Assembly: GCA_945859605.1 (NCBI GenBank)
Contig: OX243824.1
Location: 19,870,467 to 19,934,466, forward strand
From: Lumbricus rubellus
Taxonomy: Eukaryota; Annelida; Clitellata; Crassiclitellata; Lumbricidae
Length of the DNA stretch: 64,000 bases
Direction of reading: 5' to 3'
The notes under the pieces are model-generated. The model made no database searches and was not told where the DNA came from. It saw only the letters and a program-made list of their open reading frames with translations. Position 1 is the first letter of the stretch. Each line of letters starts with the position of its first letter. Below, piece after piece: positions 55,003 through 64,000 of this stretch. The position numbers and the translations under genes were made by a program.

Positions 55003-56459
55003 GAAGCATGCAGTCTTCCATTTAGGCTACATAACGCACGCATGCTTGTAAACCACCATAAGTTCATACATAAAAGACAATTTCCGTGCCCATATTAATT
55101 CGCCATACCACAAAATATGGAAATATGTCCTGTGAATTTACGAATAAAATTACCTACTTGTTTAAGTTGATTTATCTGAATTTTCTCGAAATTGATAACC
55201 GCCCATGTCATCCGCCATCACTTGAAGAAAGAAAGTACTTCCGGCATCTTCGTCCCAGCAAGATCAAGGCTTCCGCACAACCGTTCAATGCAATATAAAT
55301 TGTATAGCGCAATATCCCCGCCTCTGACAAGTGTAACAAGGCCGAAAAATCATATTGTTGCAATTATTGGTCATTCAACCCGATACTGTTACAGTACCAA
55401 TCATGTATATTTAGCTACCCTCTGGCAATAATGACTAATTTTCCTATTAGGAACAGTTAAGCGCCTGACATAGTCAGAGCTGGTGTAGGCAACCAGATAA
55501 AAAATTATGCAATTAATTCAGTTAGCGGTTATTAGCCAACGATGGTTTTCGGTCTCCAATTAATTGTATTACTCTATCCTTCAAAGTATTTTTGATAGAC
55601 TTAAATTAACCTAACTTTTCGAAATAAATAAATTTGCGTGGCAAATATTCTTAAAGAAAATCAATAGGGTCAATTCTCAATTAGGCCTAAATGGAATTGC
55701 AACCATCTTCATCGCTTAAAAGCAAGTAAGCTGGCTAGAAACCATATTAGAGTGCCATGATAAAAAAAACATTTCTACCATTTCATGTTAAATGGCGATT
55801 TCGTATTAACTTAAATAGTCATGCACCCAATTAGCCTACAATGCCAGGTTTTTAACCTTGCTGCACTTAAAAATGACCGTGCATCAGGCGCACGCAGAAA
55901 CTAGGCCTAAATATTAGAATTAGGCTTATTATAATTATGCTGAAGCCCCAATAACTCCGAGTTGCGACAGGAATCGCATGCAGCATTGTTCACAAGGGAA
56001 ACGCTTATCACAAGATATATTGGAGACAGGTCAAAGGTTTTACTGAGGCAAGGTAAGGACCCATCTTGATCACGGGCAATAATTAGTCTGAACAGAATCT
56101 GCAAAGAGAAAACCAGTTCCCGGTCAAGATTCAAAGCGTCAGATTGGCTAAAGGACAGTTTTCAGTTTCTAGCAAAAGACCGGTGCACTAGGCCAGCTGC
56201 TAGAGAAGACAGGTCAAAATCCGGTGAGATGAACCTTAATGTGTGGATCCTTTCTTAAGTCACATTTTAGTCATGCATATCGGCGATTACATTAAATTGT
56301 ACCTGTCACAATCTTGTTTGCTTATGTAGGCCTATGCGTTCGTCCTATGCTATGTACGGCTCATTAACGTGTCAGATGCTGTGAATGAAAGCTATCTGCA
56401 TTCAAATGAATGTGTTAGCAGTTAAAATTAATTTCAGTTACAAGTTCACAAAATTGAGT
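55003..56459. other. Intergenic, no gene seen
   Basis: AT-rich with several TAGGCCTA-like words. No gene recognised. Confidence 0.55.
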
Positions 56460-57085
56460 GGCATAAGTTAAAAGTATATATGAAAACAATTTAAAAAAAT
56501 TATTGTTCGCATGGGTTTCGAACCCACAACTTCCACTCAAAGAGCGGCATCTCGACCAATGAGCTAAGGTGCACGTGTGTGTAAGCTAAAACTAAAGCCG
56601 CTATTGAAGCTGCTTGAAGAGAAGCATAATAATCGCAAAGTTTTGTTCAATGTCAATTTACCCACCTCTCCGTTATCATAAAAATTATTAGCTAAATGGC
56701 ACGCACGGTAAATGCGTATTAAAAATCAAAGTAGCCTAATACCCTCACTGAACGCTGGAGTCATTCCAAAGAAGACTAGTGTTTTAATTGTGTCTCCAGA
56801 CTTGCGCGACAGTTTTACCATTATTGTAGGGTCTATATTTTACAAATAGGCCTATCTAACTCTTAGTTGGCCTAGTACACAAAATTCAGTGACATAAGTA
56901 AGTTAAAAGGATATCTGGAAAAAATTAAGAAAAAATTTGATTAGTCGCATGGGTTTCGAACCCACGACTTCCCACTCAAAGGGCGGCATCTCGAACAATA
57001 AGCTAAAGTACAGATATGTGTAAGCTGATATTAATGCCGCTATTGAAGCTGCTTGTAGAGAACCATACTAATCGCTAAGTTTTGC
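56460..57085 (-). repeat. Two copies of a tRNA-like (Lys-type) repeat
   Basis: On the minus strand, TTAGCTCATTGGTCGAGATG (A-box region), CCGCTCTTTGAGTGG and GTGGGTTCGAAACCCATGCG (T arm) resemble a tRNA with a TTT anticodon loop, at about 56516-56573. A second copy lies at about 56949-57008. The acceptor ends do not pair, so neither is a functional tRNA gene. About 100 bp on either side is also shared (CCGCTATTGAAGCTGCTTG), so the whole is a SINE-like or duplicated unit about 435 bp apart. Confidence 0.7.
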
Positions 57086-57741
57086 TCAATTTAGAGTTGC
57101 TGATTGATGGTCCAAAAATTAAAAGGTTCATGCTTATCATATGCTCGATTAGCTTAGGCTAGATTTAGCATTTTTAGTCCTCTGTGTGGGAAATCTACAA
57201 CTTTTATTAGGCCCTTGCGTGGTGACAACCGTTTGTTCGGGGTTTTTCCACAATCGGGGTATTAATGCGCAGTCCACACTGTGCAATGCGGCTCTGTGCA
57301 ATGTTACTAGTTTCTAATAACTAAATTCCACTTATACTTTCACATGTGGACATTTTTAAATAATAAAACTAAATCCTTAGTCACTCGTTATATTTATTTG
57401 GTTACTTTTAGGACTAAAGGTAGCTATTATAAAGCCGAGAACTGAGATCTATTTTTTTCGATGCTGCCATACAAATCTATTCTGTGAGCAAATGTCTCAA
57501 AAACGAGTGTTTCACACTAAAATGAACGGCGGCGTCGCCGCGAAGGGGTTTAGGGGCAACTGGCCGCTTTTTTGCGGGAAATAGACGTACTAAAACGAGT
57601 ACCCCACCCCTTTTATACGGTTTTTTGGAACAGTGTATCTTTGACGTATTTACTTATTATAATTATAATAGTATATAATAAGCTGATATTCTGTGCCACT
57701 ATAACTGGTCACGTTGGCCACAACTCAGTCAGCGTAATTAT
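57086..57741. other. Intergenic, no gene seen
   Basis: Nothing recognisable beyond short AT-rich tracts. Confidence 0.55.
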
Positions 57742-58063
57742 CAGTGGTGGCGCCAGGGGAGGCTAAGGGGGATAAGCCTCCCAAAGGCCATCCGGTTTTT
57801 TTACATATTATAATTCCACAGTTTAACGTCGTCCTATGACAACAATGGTCGTTGACGACTTTTATGTAAAAATGAAATATTTTTATGGTTAGCCCTCCCC
57901 CCCTAAAAAACACGAAGCAAATGACTTTTTAAAAAGGTTGTCAGGAAATGGGAAATTTTTCTGAGATTTCGACCAAATGACAAAAAAGGTTGTCAGAAAT
58001 GTTTGGGCTAATGAAAATGGAAAATTTCCTCCTTGAGTTCAGCCCCCCCAAACTGAAACACTG
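57742..58063. mobile_element. hAT MITE (CAGTGGTGGCGCCAGG termini)
   Basis: 322 bp from CAGTGGTGGCGCCAGGGGAG to AAACTGAAACACTG, with perfect 8-bp duplications GTAATTAT (57734-57741, 58064-58071). The interior has GTTGACGACTTTTATG and AAAAAGGTTGTCAGGAAATG, related to the GACGACCTTTTT motif of neighbouring MITEs. Confidence 0.88.
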
Positions 58064-58071
58064 GTAATTAT

Positions 58072-58510
58072 GAACGCGGACTGAAGCTGGTGAATACTAA
58101 AACTGGAACGACTAAACCAGGACCGAACTGCAGTGTAGTTCAGACGCGACATGGGGGATAGCTTGGACGAAGATGACGGCATCGTAGTGCAACATATCAC
58201 ACCATTATATGGCGCTAATCTGACGCTTGTATTGATGGAATATGGTGCACTTATAGAGAAAATGCGTTAATGAGCACACAAAGGTGCATGGCATGATAGA
58301 AAGATTGATAGACTGGTCAATAAAAGTCATATTCCTTGGGGTGTATATATAAAAGGTGCATGATAGATAGACAGGTATTATAGACTGCATGGCCAATAAA
58401 GGTCATATTCCTATGGAGAATACGGCTTCAATGGTGCATTAAACCACAGACACACATATCCACAAAGAATCAAAGATCCATTAGACTATAGCCTATGTTT
58501 CTGGGTATAT
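58072..58510. other. Intergenic, no gene seen
   Basis: Contains a repeated AATAAAAGTCATATTCCT / AATAAAGGTCATATTCCT phrase (58319, 58395). No gene. Confidence 0.6.
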
Positions 58511-58560
58511 AGATCACCTTCAAGGTGCGCTATATAAAAATCAATAATAATAATAATAAG
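58511..58560 (+). mobile_element. LINE/SINE 3' tail remnant
   Basis: CACCTTCAAGGTGCGCTATA then TAAAAATCAATAATAATAAT is an L2-type tail followed by simple repeat, just before the truncated LINE below. Confidence 0.6.
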
Positions 58561-58587
58561 ATGCGCATAGTATATATATACATATAT

Positions 58588-59985
58588 ATTGCAAATCTTT
58601 CCTTTCTCTCTAAGACTTTAGAGCGTCTTGTTTCTTTGCAACTGCTCCCTTATCTTGAACAATCGGGCCTTCTACCTCCCAGACAATCTGGTTTTAGAGC
58701 TCACCACTCGACTGAAACTGCTCTTCTTTCTCTTCTTTCTGACATCTATTCTGCTATGGATAAATCACAGATTACTCTTCTGGCTCTTTTTGATGCATCT
58801 TCAGCATTTGATATGGTAGACCATGATATTCTACTACATCGTCTTGAAACTTCTTTTGGTCTTAGCGGTCTTCCTCTTCTTTGGTTTCGTTCATATCTTA
58901 CTGATCGTACCCAAATGGTTATACTAGATGATTCTCGCACCTCATGGGTTCCTGTTAAATTTGGAGTTCCTCAAGGATCCGTACTGGGTCCACTTCTTTA
59001 TATCTTGTTTACAGCTGATATTCCTCTTCTCTTTGCTAAGCACTCAGCCTCTGGTCACCTTTATGCTGATGATGTTCAAACTTTTGTTCATGGCTCTACT
59101 TACCAACAACTTGCTCTCTGTCAGTCTATTGAATCTCTTTCTGCTGATCTCAATTCTTGGATGTCCTCAAATCGTCTGTCGCTTAACTCTTCCACGACTC
59201 AGTTGATCTGGTTGGGCACTCGTCAACAGCTTAATAAGCTTGATTACGTTTTACTTGCCAAGCACTTTCCTCAATTTACTTTCGTGGCAAATGTCCGTGA
59301 CCTTGGTGTTACTATTGACAATACTCTTTCCTTCTCTACACATATTGCTAATATTTCTCGGTCCAGCTTCTATCATCTACGTCGTTTACGTGCCATTCGG
59401 CGATCTCTCTCTTCGTCGATTTTTCATCTATGGTCCATGCCTTCATCTGTTCCCGCATTGACTACTGTAACTCAATACTCATTGGGCTACCTAAACTCCG
59501 CCTTGCTCCTCTCCAATCGGTACTTAATGCATCTGCTCGCTTGATTGCTCGCCTCCCTCGTTTCTCTCACATTTCGGCTTTCATGACTGAACACCTTCAC
59601 TGGCTTCCTCTGACTGCCCGGATTCAATATAAAATTCTTTTTCTCACCTATAAGATGTTTTTGGGTCTAGCGCCTCGCTACCTTTGTGATCTCATTAGGA
59701 AGCCTTTCTCAGCTACCGTTGGTCGTCCTCTCCGCTCTTTAGATCGTCATGATCTTCTTGTTCCACGATCTCGGACTGCCACAGCCCAACACCGCGCCTT
59801 TGCCTCTGTATGTCCTTTACTGTGGAATGGCCTTCCTACTATTATTCGTGCTCAAATTTTATCTGGAGGCTTTACTTTTTCTGCCAGATGTCTCAAGACT
59901 TTTCTTTTTCCAGGAGTTCTTCGCACTGGGAGCGCCTCTGAATAGTTTGTGCTGTGAGAGGCGCTTTATAAATCCAAAAATAGAA
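58588..59985 (+). mobile_element. 5'-truncated L2/CR1-group LINE, RT core motifs intact, one frameshift
   Basis: The frame from about 58588 to 59425 encodes a reverse transcriptase: NLSFLSKTLERLVSLQLLPY, GFRAHHSTETALL, motif A LLALFDASSAFDMVDHDIL, motif B GVPQGSVLGPLL, and motif C YADD (59062-59073, both Asp present). A frameshift near 59430 moves the C-terminal part (RIDYCNSILIGLP, HWLPLTARIQYKILFLTYK, VPRSRT) to another frame ending at 59945. The endonuclease half is absent. The 3' UTR is very short: GAGAGGCGCTTTATAAATCC then (AATAG)n. GGGAGCGCCTCTGAATAG at the end equals the SINE family A tail. It is dead as it stands but looks fairly young. Confidence 0.88.
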
Positions 59986-60009
59986 TAGAATAGAATAGAA
60001 TATATACAT

Positions 60010-60222
60010 ATATATGTGTGTACACGAATGCACACATGCGTATACAAACATCCAAACATACAAACATACAGACATACAAACATACAAACATACAGACATA
60101 CAAACATACAGACATACAAACATACAAACATACAGACATACATAGTTACGTACATACATACACACATACATACATACAAACATACAGACATACAACATAC
60201 AAGCATACAGACATACAAGGGA
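60010..60222 (+). repeat. (ACATACAAACATACAG)n microsatellite
   Basis: Imperfect ACATACA(A/G) tetramer/octamer repeat directly 3' of the LINE tail. Tyr/Val/Cys and His/Thr-rich frames in it are artefacts. Confidence 0.95.
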
Positions 60223-60369
60223 GAAAGAGGCGCAAGGAAGGATCGGTTGTAGGAAAAGCGACTGCAGCTGGGGTGGTAAGCTTATACTTACAGACGGGAA
60301 GTCGTCCATTGGCTTTGGATGAGGATCCATATTCATCAAGGAACCCGTCAGCTGCCTCTTCCGTATACG

Positions 60370-60732
60370 CAAGGCCATAGCCAGGATTTGATTTCGGGGG
60401 GTGTTTCTTCGGCGAAGAATTTCAGACGACCTTTTTTTAATTCGTCAAAATTTCTGACGACCTTTTTTAATTCGTCAAAATTTCTGACGATCTTTTTTAA
60501 GTAATCGGAAACGGCTTTCTTACCATTGTTCACCTAATTTCATGATTTTTCCATTATGAGCTTGTGAATGCATTCTATTATTTTGTACATTTTTTTTTAT
60601 TTCGGTGGGTGTTTTCGTGGTTTTATTTCATGGTTTTTACATCAAGTGGTAGTAAATGCATTATATTAGTTTCAAAATTTCCCATTTCGGGGGGTGTTCA
60701 AACACCCAAAACACCCCCTAGCTACGGCCTTG
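60370..60732. mobile_element. hAT MITE (CAAGGCCATAGC termini)
   Basis: 363 bp with termini CAAGGCCATAGCCAGG and CTAGCTACGGCCTTG, and perfect 8-bp duplications CGTATACG (60362-60369, 60733-60740). The interior repeats CGACCTTTTTTAATTCGTCA and near-terminal GGGGGGTGTT occurs at both ends. Confidence 0.9.
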
Positions 60733-60958
60733 CGTATACGTCCTGCTTTTACCAGACCCTCATCAGGTGTAAGTCTTAGTATATACCGTAACAGTCCATT
60801 ACGTAGAACCCCTACTGTTCAGCTGGCGACGAAGTAATGCTTAAGAGCCATTTCAAGCTGTTTTAAGTCGCACCATATTAAGATCTATTGGCCATGTTGT
60901 AGTCGCTATCGTGAAATTGCTTAAAACGCCCGGTGTCAGTGACCATTATATTATATAT

Positions 60959-61255
60959 CAGGGGCGGATACAGGGCGCCAATCCGGCCATGCCTCTCCAT
61001 TTAAAATGTTGCATGGGACGTGGCCCCCCATTTTTTCAAGAACCTTTAAATCAATGCAGCGGGGGAGAAAAAGTAGCAACAATACGACTAGAGAGGTCAT
61101 AGCATATTATAAAAAGATCATCAGTTATTTTGGCAGGGAAAATTGTCTATTTTTCACACATTTCGGCCGGATGATTAAAAAAGGTCGTCAGATTTTTCCC
61201 GACAAAGACCACCGAAAATTTTGGCCCCCTTCGAAAATGCCTGTATCCGCCCCTG
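60959..61255. mobile_element. hAT MITE (CAGGGGCGGATACAGG termini)
   Basis: 297 bp with inverted termini CAGGGGCGGATACAGG / CCTGTATCCGCCCCTG. Flanks TTATATAT and TTATATAA agree at 7 of 8. Inverse-orientation relative of 26079-26418. The interior has AAAAAGGTCGTCAGATTTTT. Confidence 0.85.
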
Positions 61256-61733
61256 TTATATAATTATATATATATATATTATATATATATAATACATATA
61301 TATATAGTGGACCTTTGGGGAAGGGGTAGCAGGAAGCGATTACGCATCTGAGCGCTCTTCGTGCCAGAGTGCTTACTGCTTACCATGATACCCTAAACCC
61401 CTTCCAGATTGCTATTGTACCCTCAGTTTCTATCTGCAGTCGATATTTTTTCTTTATAGCTGACTTCGATAGGGTAACAATAGGTCATGAGAAAGTTTAA
61501 AATGCCTTTTCCATCCTTGCAGGGACTTCTATTTCAAAATGTCTTTTTTTCTCCTGTAGCCGGTACTCAATTTGAACCATATGTTTTTGACGGCACGCTA
61601 AACTATACACCGCTAAAAATGAACAGTTACAAACAAATACAAGTCCCTTCGCGCCGTCTACTCTACAGAAAGTCGCGACCATATCGCACCAGTCTGCTAA
61701 AAGCATAAGAATATTTTATTAAACAGAAAGGAC

Positions 61734-62097
61734 CACGGGCGCCCACAGAAATTTTTGCAGGAGGGGGCAAAACACGATGGTCAACGTTAAAAAATTTGTT
61801 TAGCAGAAGGACAACAAATGCAAAGCGGGAAGTTAAGAACATGCATGGATATTTTTCACAGAGGTTTCTTGATGTAAATTTTCCAGTTTCACTTTTTAAA
61901 ATTTCTAATATGAATTGCTTCCTTTTGCAAGGAAATTTGTTTAAAAATCGAAAAGTATTAGTAAAAAGTAGGCTGTTTAATTCTCTAATATGAAGAAATT
62001 TGTTATAAACCCTAAAAGTAGTGGTGAGAAAAATAGGTTTTAATTTTCCAGGGGGGGGGCAAGTGCCCCTCCTTGCCCCTATGTGCGGGCGCCCATG
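61734..62097. mobile_element. hAT MITE (CATGGGCGCCCG family)
   Basis: 364 bp from CACGGGCGCCCACAGAAATT to GTGCGGGCGCCCATG, with perfect duplications GAAAGGAC (61726-61733, 62098-62105). Closely similar to 37389-37695, including the GGGGGGCAAGTG..CCTTGCCCCT block before the right end. Confidence 0.92.
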
Positions 62098-63186
62098 GAA
62101 AGGACCGTTTTATAAATGCAAAGACAATAAATTATGACCCGAAAAAGTACTTTATAATAGGAAACTCGATAAAAGCCAACGGACTGCATGAAACCTAAAT
62201 TGAACATGACAAGTTTCCTTTGTCTGTGTTTTACCATCGGTGACTTTTATATGCGCTATATAAATTATCTATTATTAAGCATCGCTGGTTTTGACGGATG
62301 TTGACATTAAGCGATTTATAGTTGATGCAGCTGCTTGACGAAGACGTATGAACACAATAGTCAAAGTCGCCACATAGTCTATAGAAAAATCTATAGAAAA
62401 ACGTGTGTAATATTTACATTGCAATTTACACGCCTCGGTGGAGCTGTCTATAGGGCAACAAGAACATTTTTTAGTGACGACCAGGGCTGTATTCGAGGGT
62501 ATACGCAGGCGTATAGCGTGTATAGGCTATATATTATGTATAAGCTACTTAAAGCTAGTAACTGTTGTATACTCACCTCACAAGTATAATTGTGTGTAGA
62601 ATACGGAAAAATGAATTGTAGACAGGTTATTTTATACTGCATCGGCTACTCATCTCTAGTTTTATTATCTTTTATATAGTAGGCTACAGCCCTGAGCCCT
62701 TTCGTCAACTTTATGAATCAGTGGCGTGGCTATATCATGTATCACACCGACCCACGGCCACCAGAGGCCCACAGAGGTAATTAATAATTAAATTATTTAC
62801 CGTTCCAGAATCCAATTAAATTTTGAAGCAACTGAAATACCTCGGGTAAAAAATTAAATTATTAATCTATTCTTATTCTTATTAGTAATCAAACATTGTT
62901 TGGTGATAGAAATTCATAGAATAATTATAATTATAGTAATTGCCGTTGTGGCGAACCCGCATTACCTCGTTACTTTAATGTCTACTGCTACTGTTGCTGC
63001 TGCTGCTGCTGCTACTACTACTTTTTTTATTTATTGAAACAATCCGGTTGACGGGCCGCAACGGGTCACAGTGTGCACTTATGCAATTGAAACAATTCCC
63101 AAAAGTGAGATAGGCCCTAATGCTTTTTGTGATTGAGCGAACTGAAAATTTTAAGGCGGTAGACCTATGCGTCAAATTATTTGGGC
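62098..63186. other. Intergenic, no gene seen
   Basis: Holds (GCT)n/(AGT)n near 62990-63020. An isolated CAGGGCTGTATTCGAGG-like word at 62482 has no matching partner end. No gene. Confidence 0.55.
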
Positions 63187-63364
63187 CAGTGCTAAAAGTG
63201 TAAAAAAATAAGTGCCTGGAGGTCCCCTACCTTTCCAAAAGAAGTGCCAGGACGCCCATTACATTTTCAAGAGTGCTGGCCAAATAAGTGGCAGAACGGC
63301 ATAGAAATTTGAAAATAAGTGCCAGGACGCCGTCCATGAACGTCCTGCCACACTTTAAGCCCTG
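63187..63364. mobile_element. 178-bp CAGTGCT-type MITE
   Basis: CAGTGCTAAAAGTGTAAAAA opens and CACACTTTAAGCCCTG closes. Flanks ATTTGGGC and GTTTGGGC match at 7 of 8. The interior AAGTGCCAGGACGCC words match the tandem pair at 32251-32590. Confidence 0.82.
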
Positions 63365-63639
63365 GTTTGGGCACTAATTATAATTATATAACCGTTCGAA
63401 TTTGAAGCATTCTATGTAAAAGCAGCATGTCTTCAAGACGCAGCCTTATGATGATTAAGCAACGCCGGATTGGGGTGGGGCCTGGGGTTTGGGGATTTGG
63501 ACACCCCAAATAAAATAATGTAAAAATGAAATAATGCGTTTACTAAAGCACGATGTAAGAACAAAGGCCCAAGGAAGGATTTAATATTTTTTAAGTTCTT
63601 ATTTTCTATGTGAAATTTTGCAATAGAGCAGATTGCGAT

Positions 63640-63720
63640 GATGATCTAATCATGATGATCTAATCATGATGATCTAATCATGATGATCTAATCATGAGGA
63701 TGATGTTCTAATCATGAGGT
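63640..63720 (+). repeat. 14-bp tandem repeat
   Basis: Four to five copies of ATGATGATCTAATC, decaying to the right (GAGGATGATGTTCTAATC). Confidence 0.92.
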
Positions 63721-63813
63721 TGATATGGAAGCTGCAGAAGTTCTGAATAATTATTTCAGATGAATAAACCCCCGCCCCAATCCTACCTGCGGCCTTGTGA
63801 GCAGGCCTACAAT

Positions 63814-64000
63814 CATGGGCGCCAGCAGAAATTTTTGCAGGAGTGGGCAAAACACAGTGGCTACGGTTAATTTGTTTTAGCAAGAGATGGAAAATTCAAA
63901 GCAGAACATTAAGAATGAATATGTTTTCACAAAGTTGTAAATTTCTCCTTGTAACTATTTGTATCGATAGTAACATTTGTGATTTAGTGCGAAGAAATTT
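63814..64000. mobile_element. hAT MITE (CATGGGCGCC family), cut by the window end
   Basis: CATGGGCGCCAGCAGAAATT then TTTGCAGGAGTGGGCAAAAC matches the left ends of 37389-37695 and 61734-62097. The right end is outside the window. The expected duplication would be CCTACAAT if it is intact. Confidence 0.85.

Noticed and set aside
56505..57010. Functional tRNA-Lys genes
   Set aside because: Acceptor stems do not pair and similarity extends well beyond tRNA length.
63467..63800. Possible MITE between GCCGGATTGGGGTGG and CCCCAATCCTACC
   Set aside because: The ends look inverted, but no target duplication could be found and the interior is mostly a 14-bp repeat.

Overview
The window is animal genomic DNA: split genes with GT-AG introns, GC-rich coding exons in AT-rich non-coding DNA, and very dense interspersed and tandem repeats. 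The best guess is a marine deuterostome invertebrate, probably an echinoderm. This rests on a divergent but complete CSPG4/NG2-type gene, a single-exon class A GPCR, a fold-back element built of 15-bp repeats like the sea urchin TU elements, and heavy use of the octamer TAGGCCTA in non-coding DNA. Species assignment is inference only.

Layout. 1-15183: a CSPG4 (NG2) orthologue on the + strand, lacking only its first (signal-peptide) exon. Five exons (1364-2388, 2962-3870, 6553-9076, 11446-11640, 12419-15180 plus stop) join in phase and encode about 2,470 residues: two laminin G domains, an EGF-like cysteine cluster, an array of CSPG repeats, one membrane span and a cytoplasmic tail ending in the PDZ ligand QYWV. 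Its introns hold a hAT-type MITE, SINEs, a Helitron with a 360-bp polypurine tract, and tandem repeats. 15184-23850: 3' flank with a TU-like fold-back element, a 1.4-kb hAT element, a tiny piggyBac-like MITE and a decayed L2-like LINE. 23854-25152 (- strand): an intact 432-residue class A GPCR, probably a neuropeptide receptor, with a 17-bp minisatellite just past its stop codon. 25153-47640: a repeat graveyard with four mariner/Tc1-type derivatives, hAT MITEs with readable 8-bp target duplications, SINEs, fold-backs, and a 1.9-kb hAT element with a frameshifted transposase end. 47648-50757: a 3.1-kb satellite of 27-bp units with higher-order structure. 50758-64000: SINEs, tRNA-like repeats, a 5'-truncated L2/CR1-group LINE with intact RT core motifs, and a dense cluster of hAT MITEs.

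Only two host protein genes are supported. CSPG4 is a cell-surface matrix receptor and proteoglycan core; the GPCR is an independent gene in the opposite orientation. Nothing suggests they work together. The most unusual observation is a MITE whose 8-bp target duplication (AAGGTAAT) has copied the 5' splice site of a CSPG4 exon. Other notable items are the LINE/SINE pair sharing a 3' tail, the TU-like fold-back, and the 27-bp satellite carrying an AATAAA in nearly every unit.
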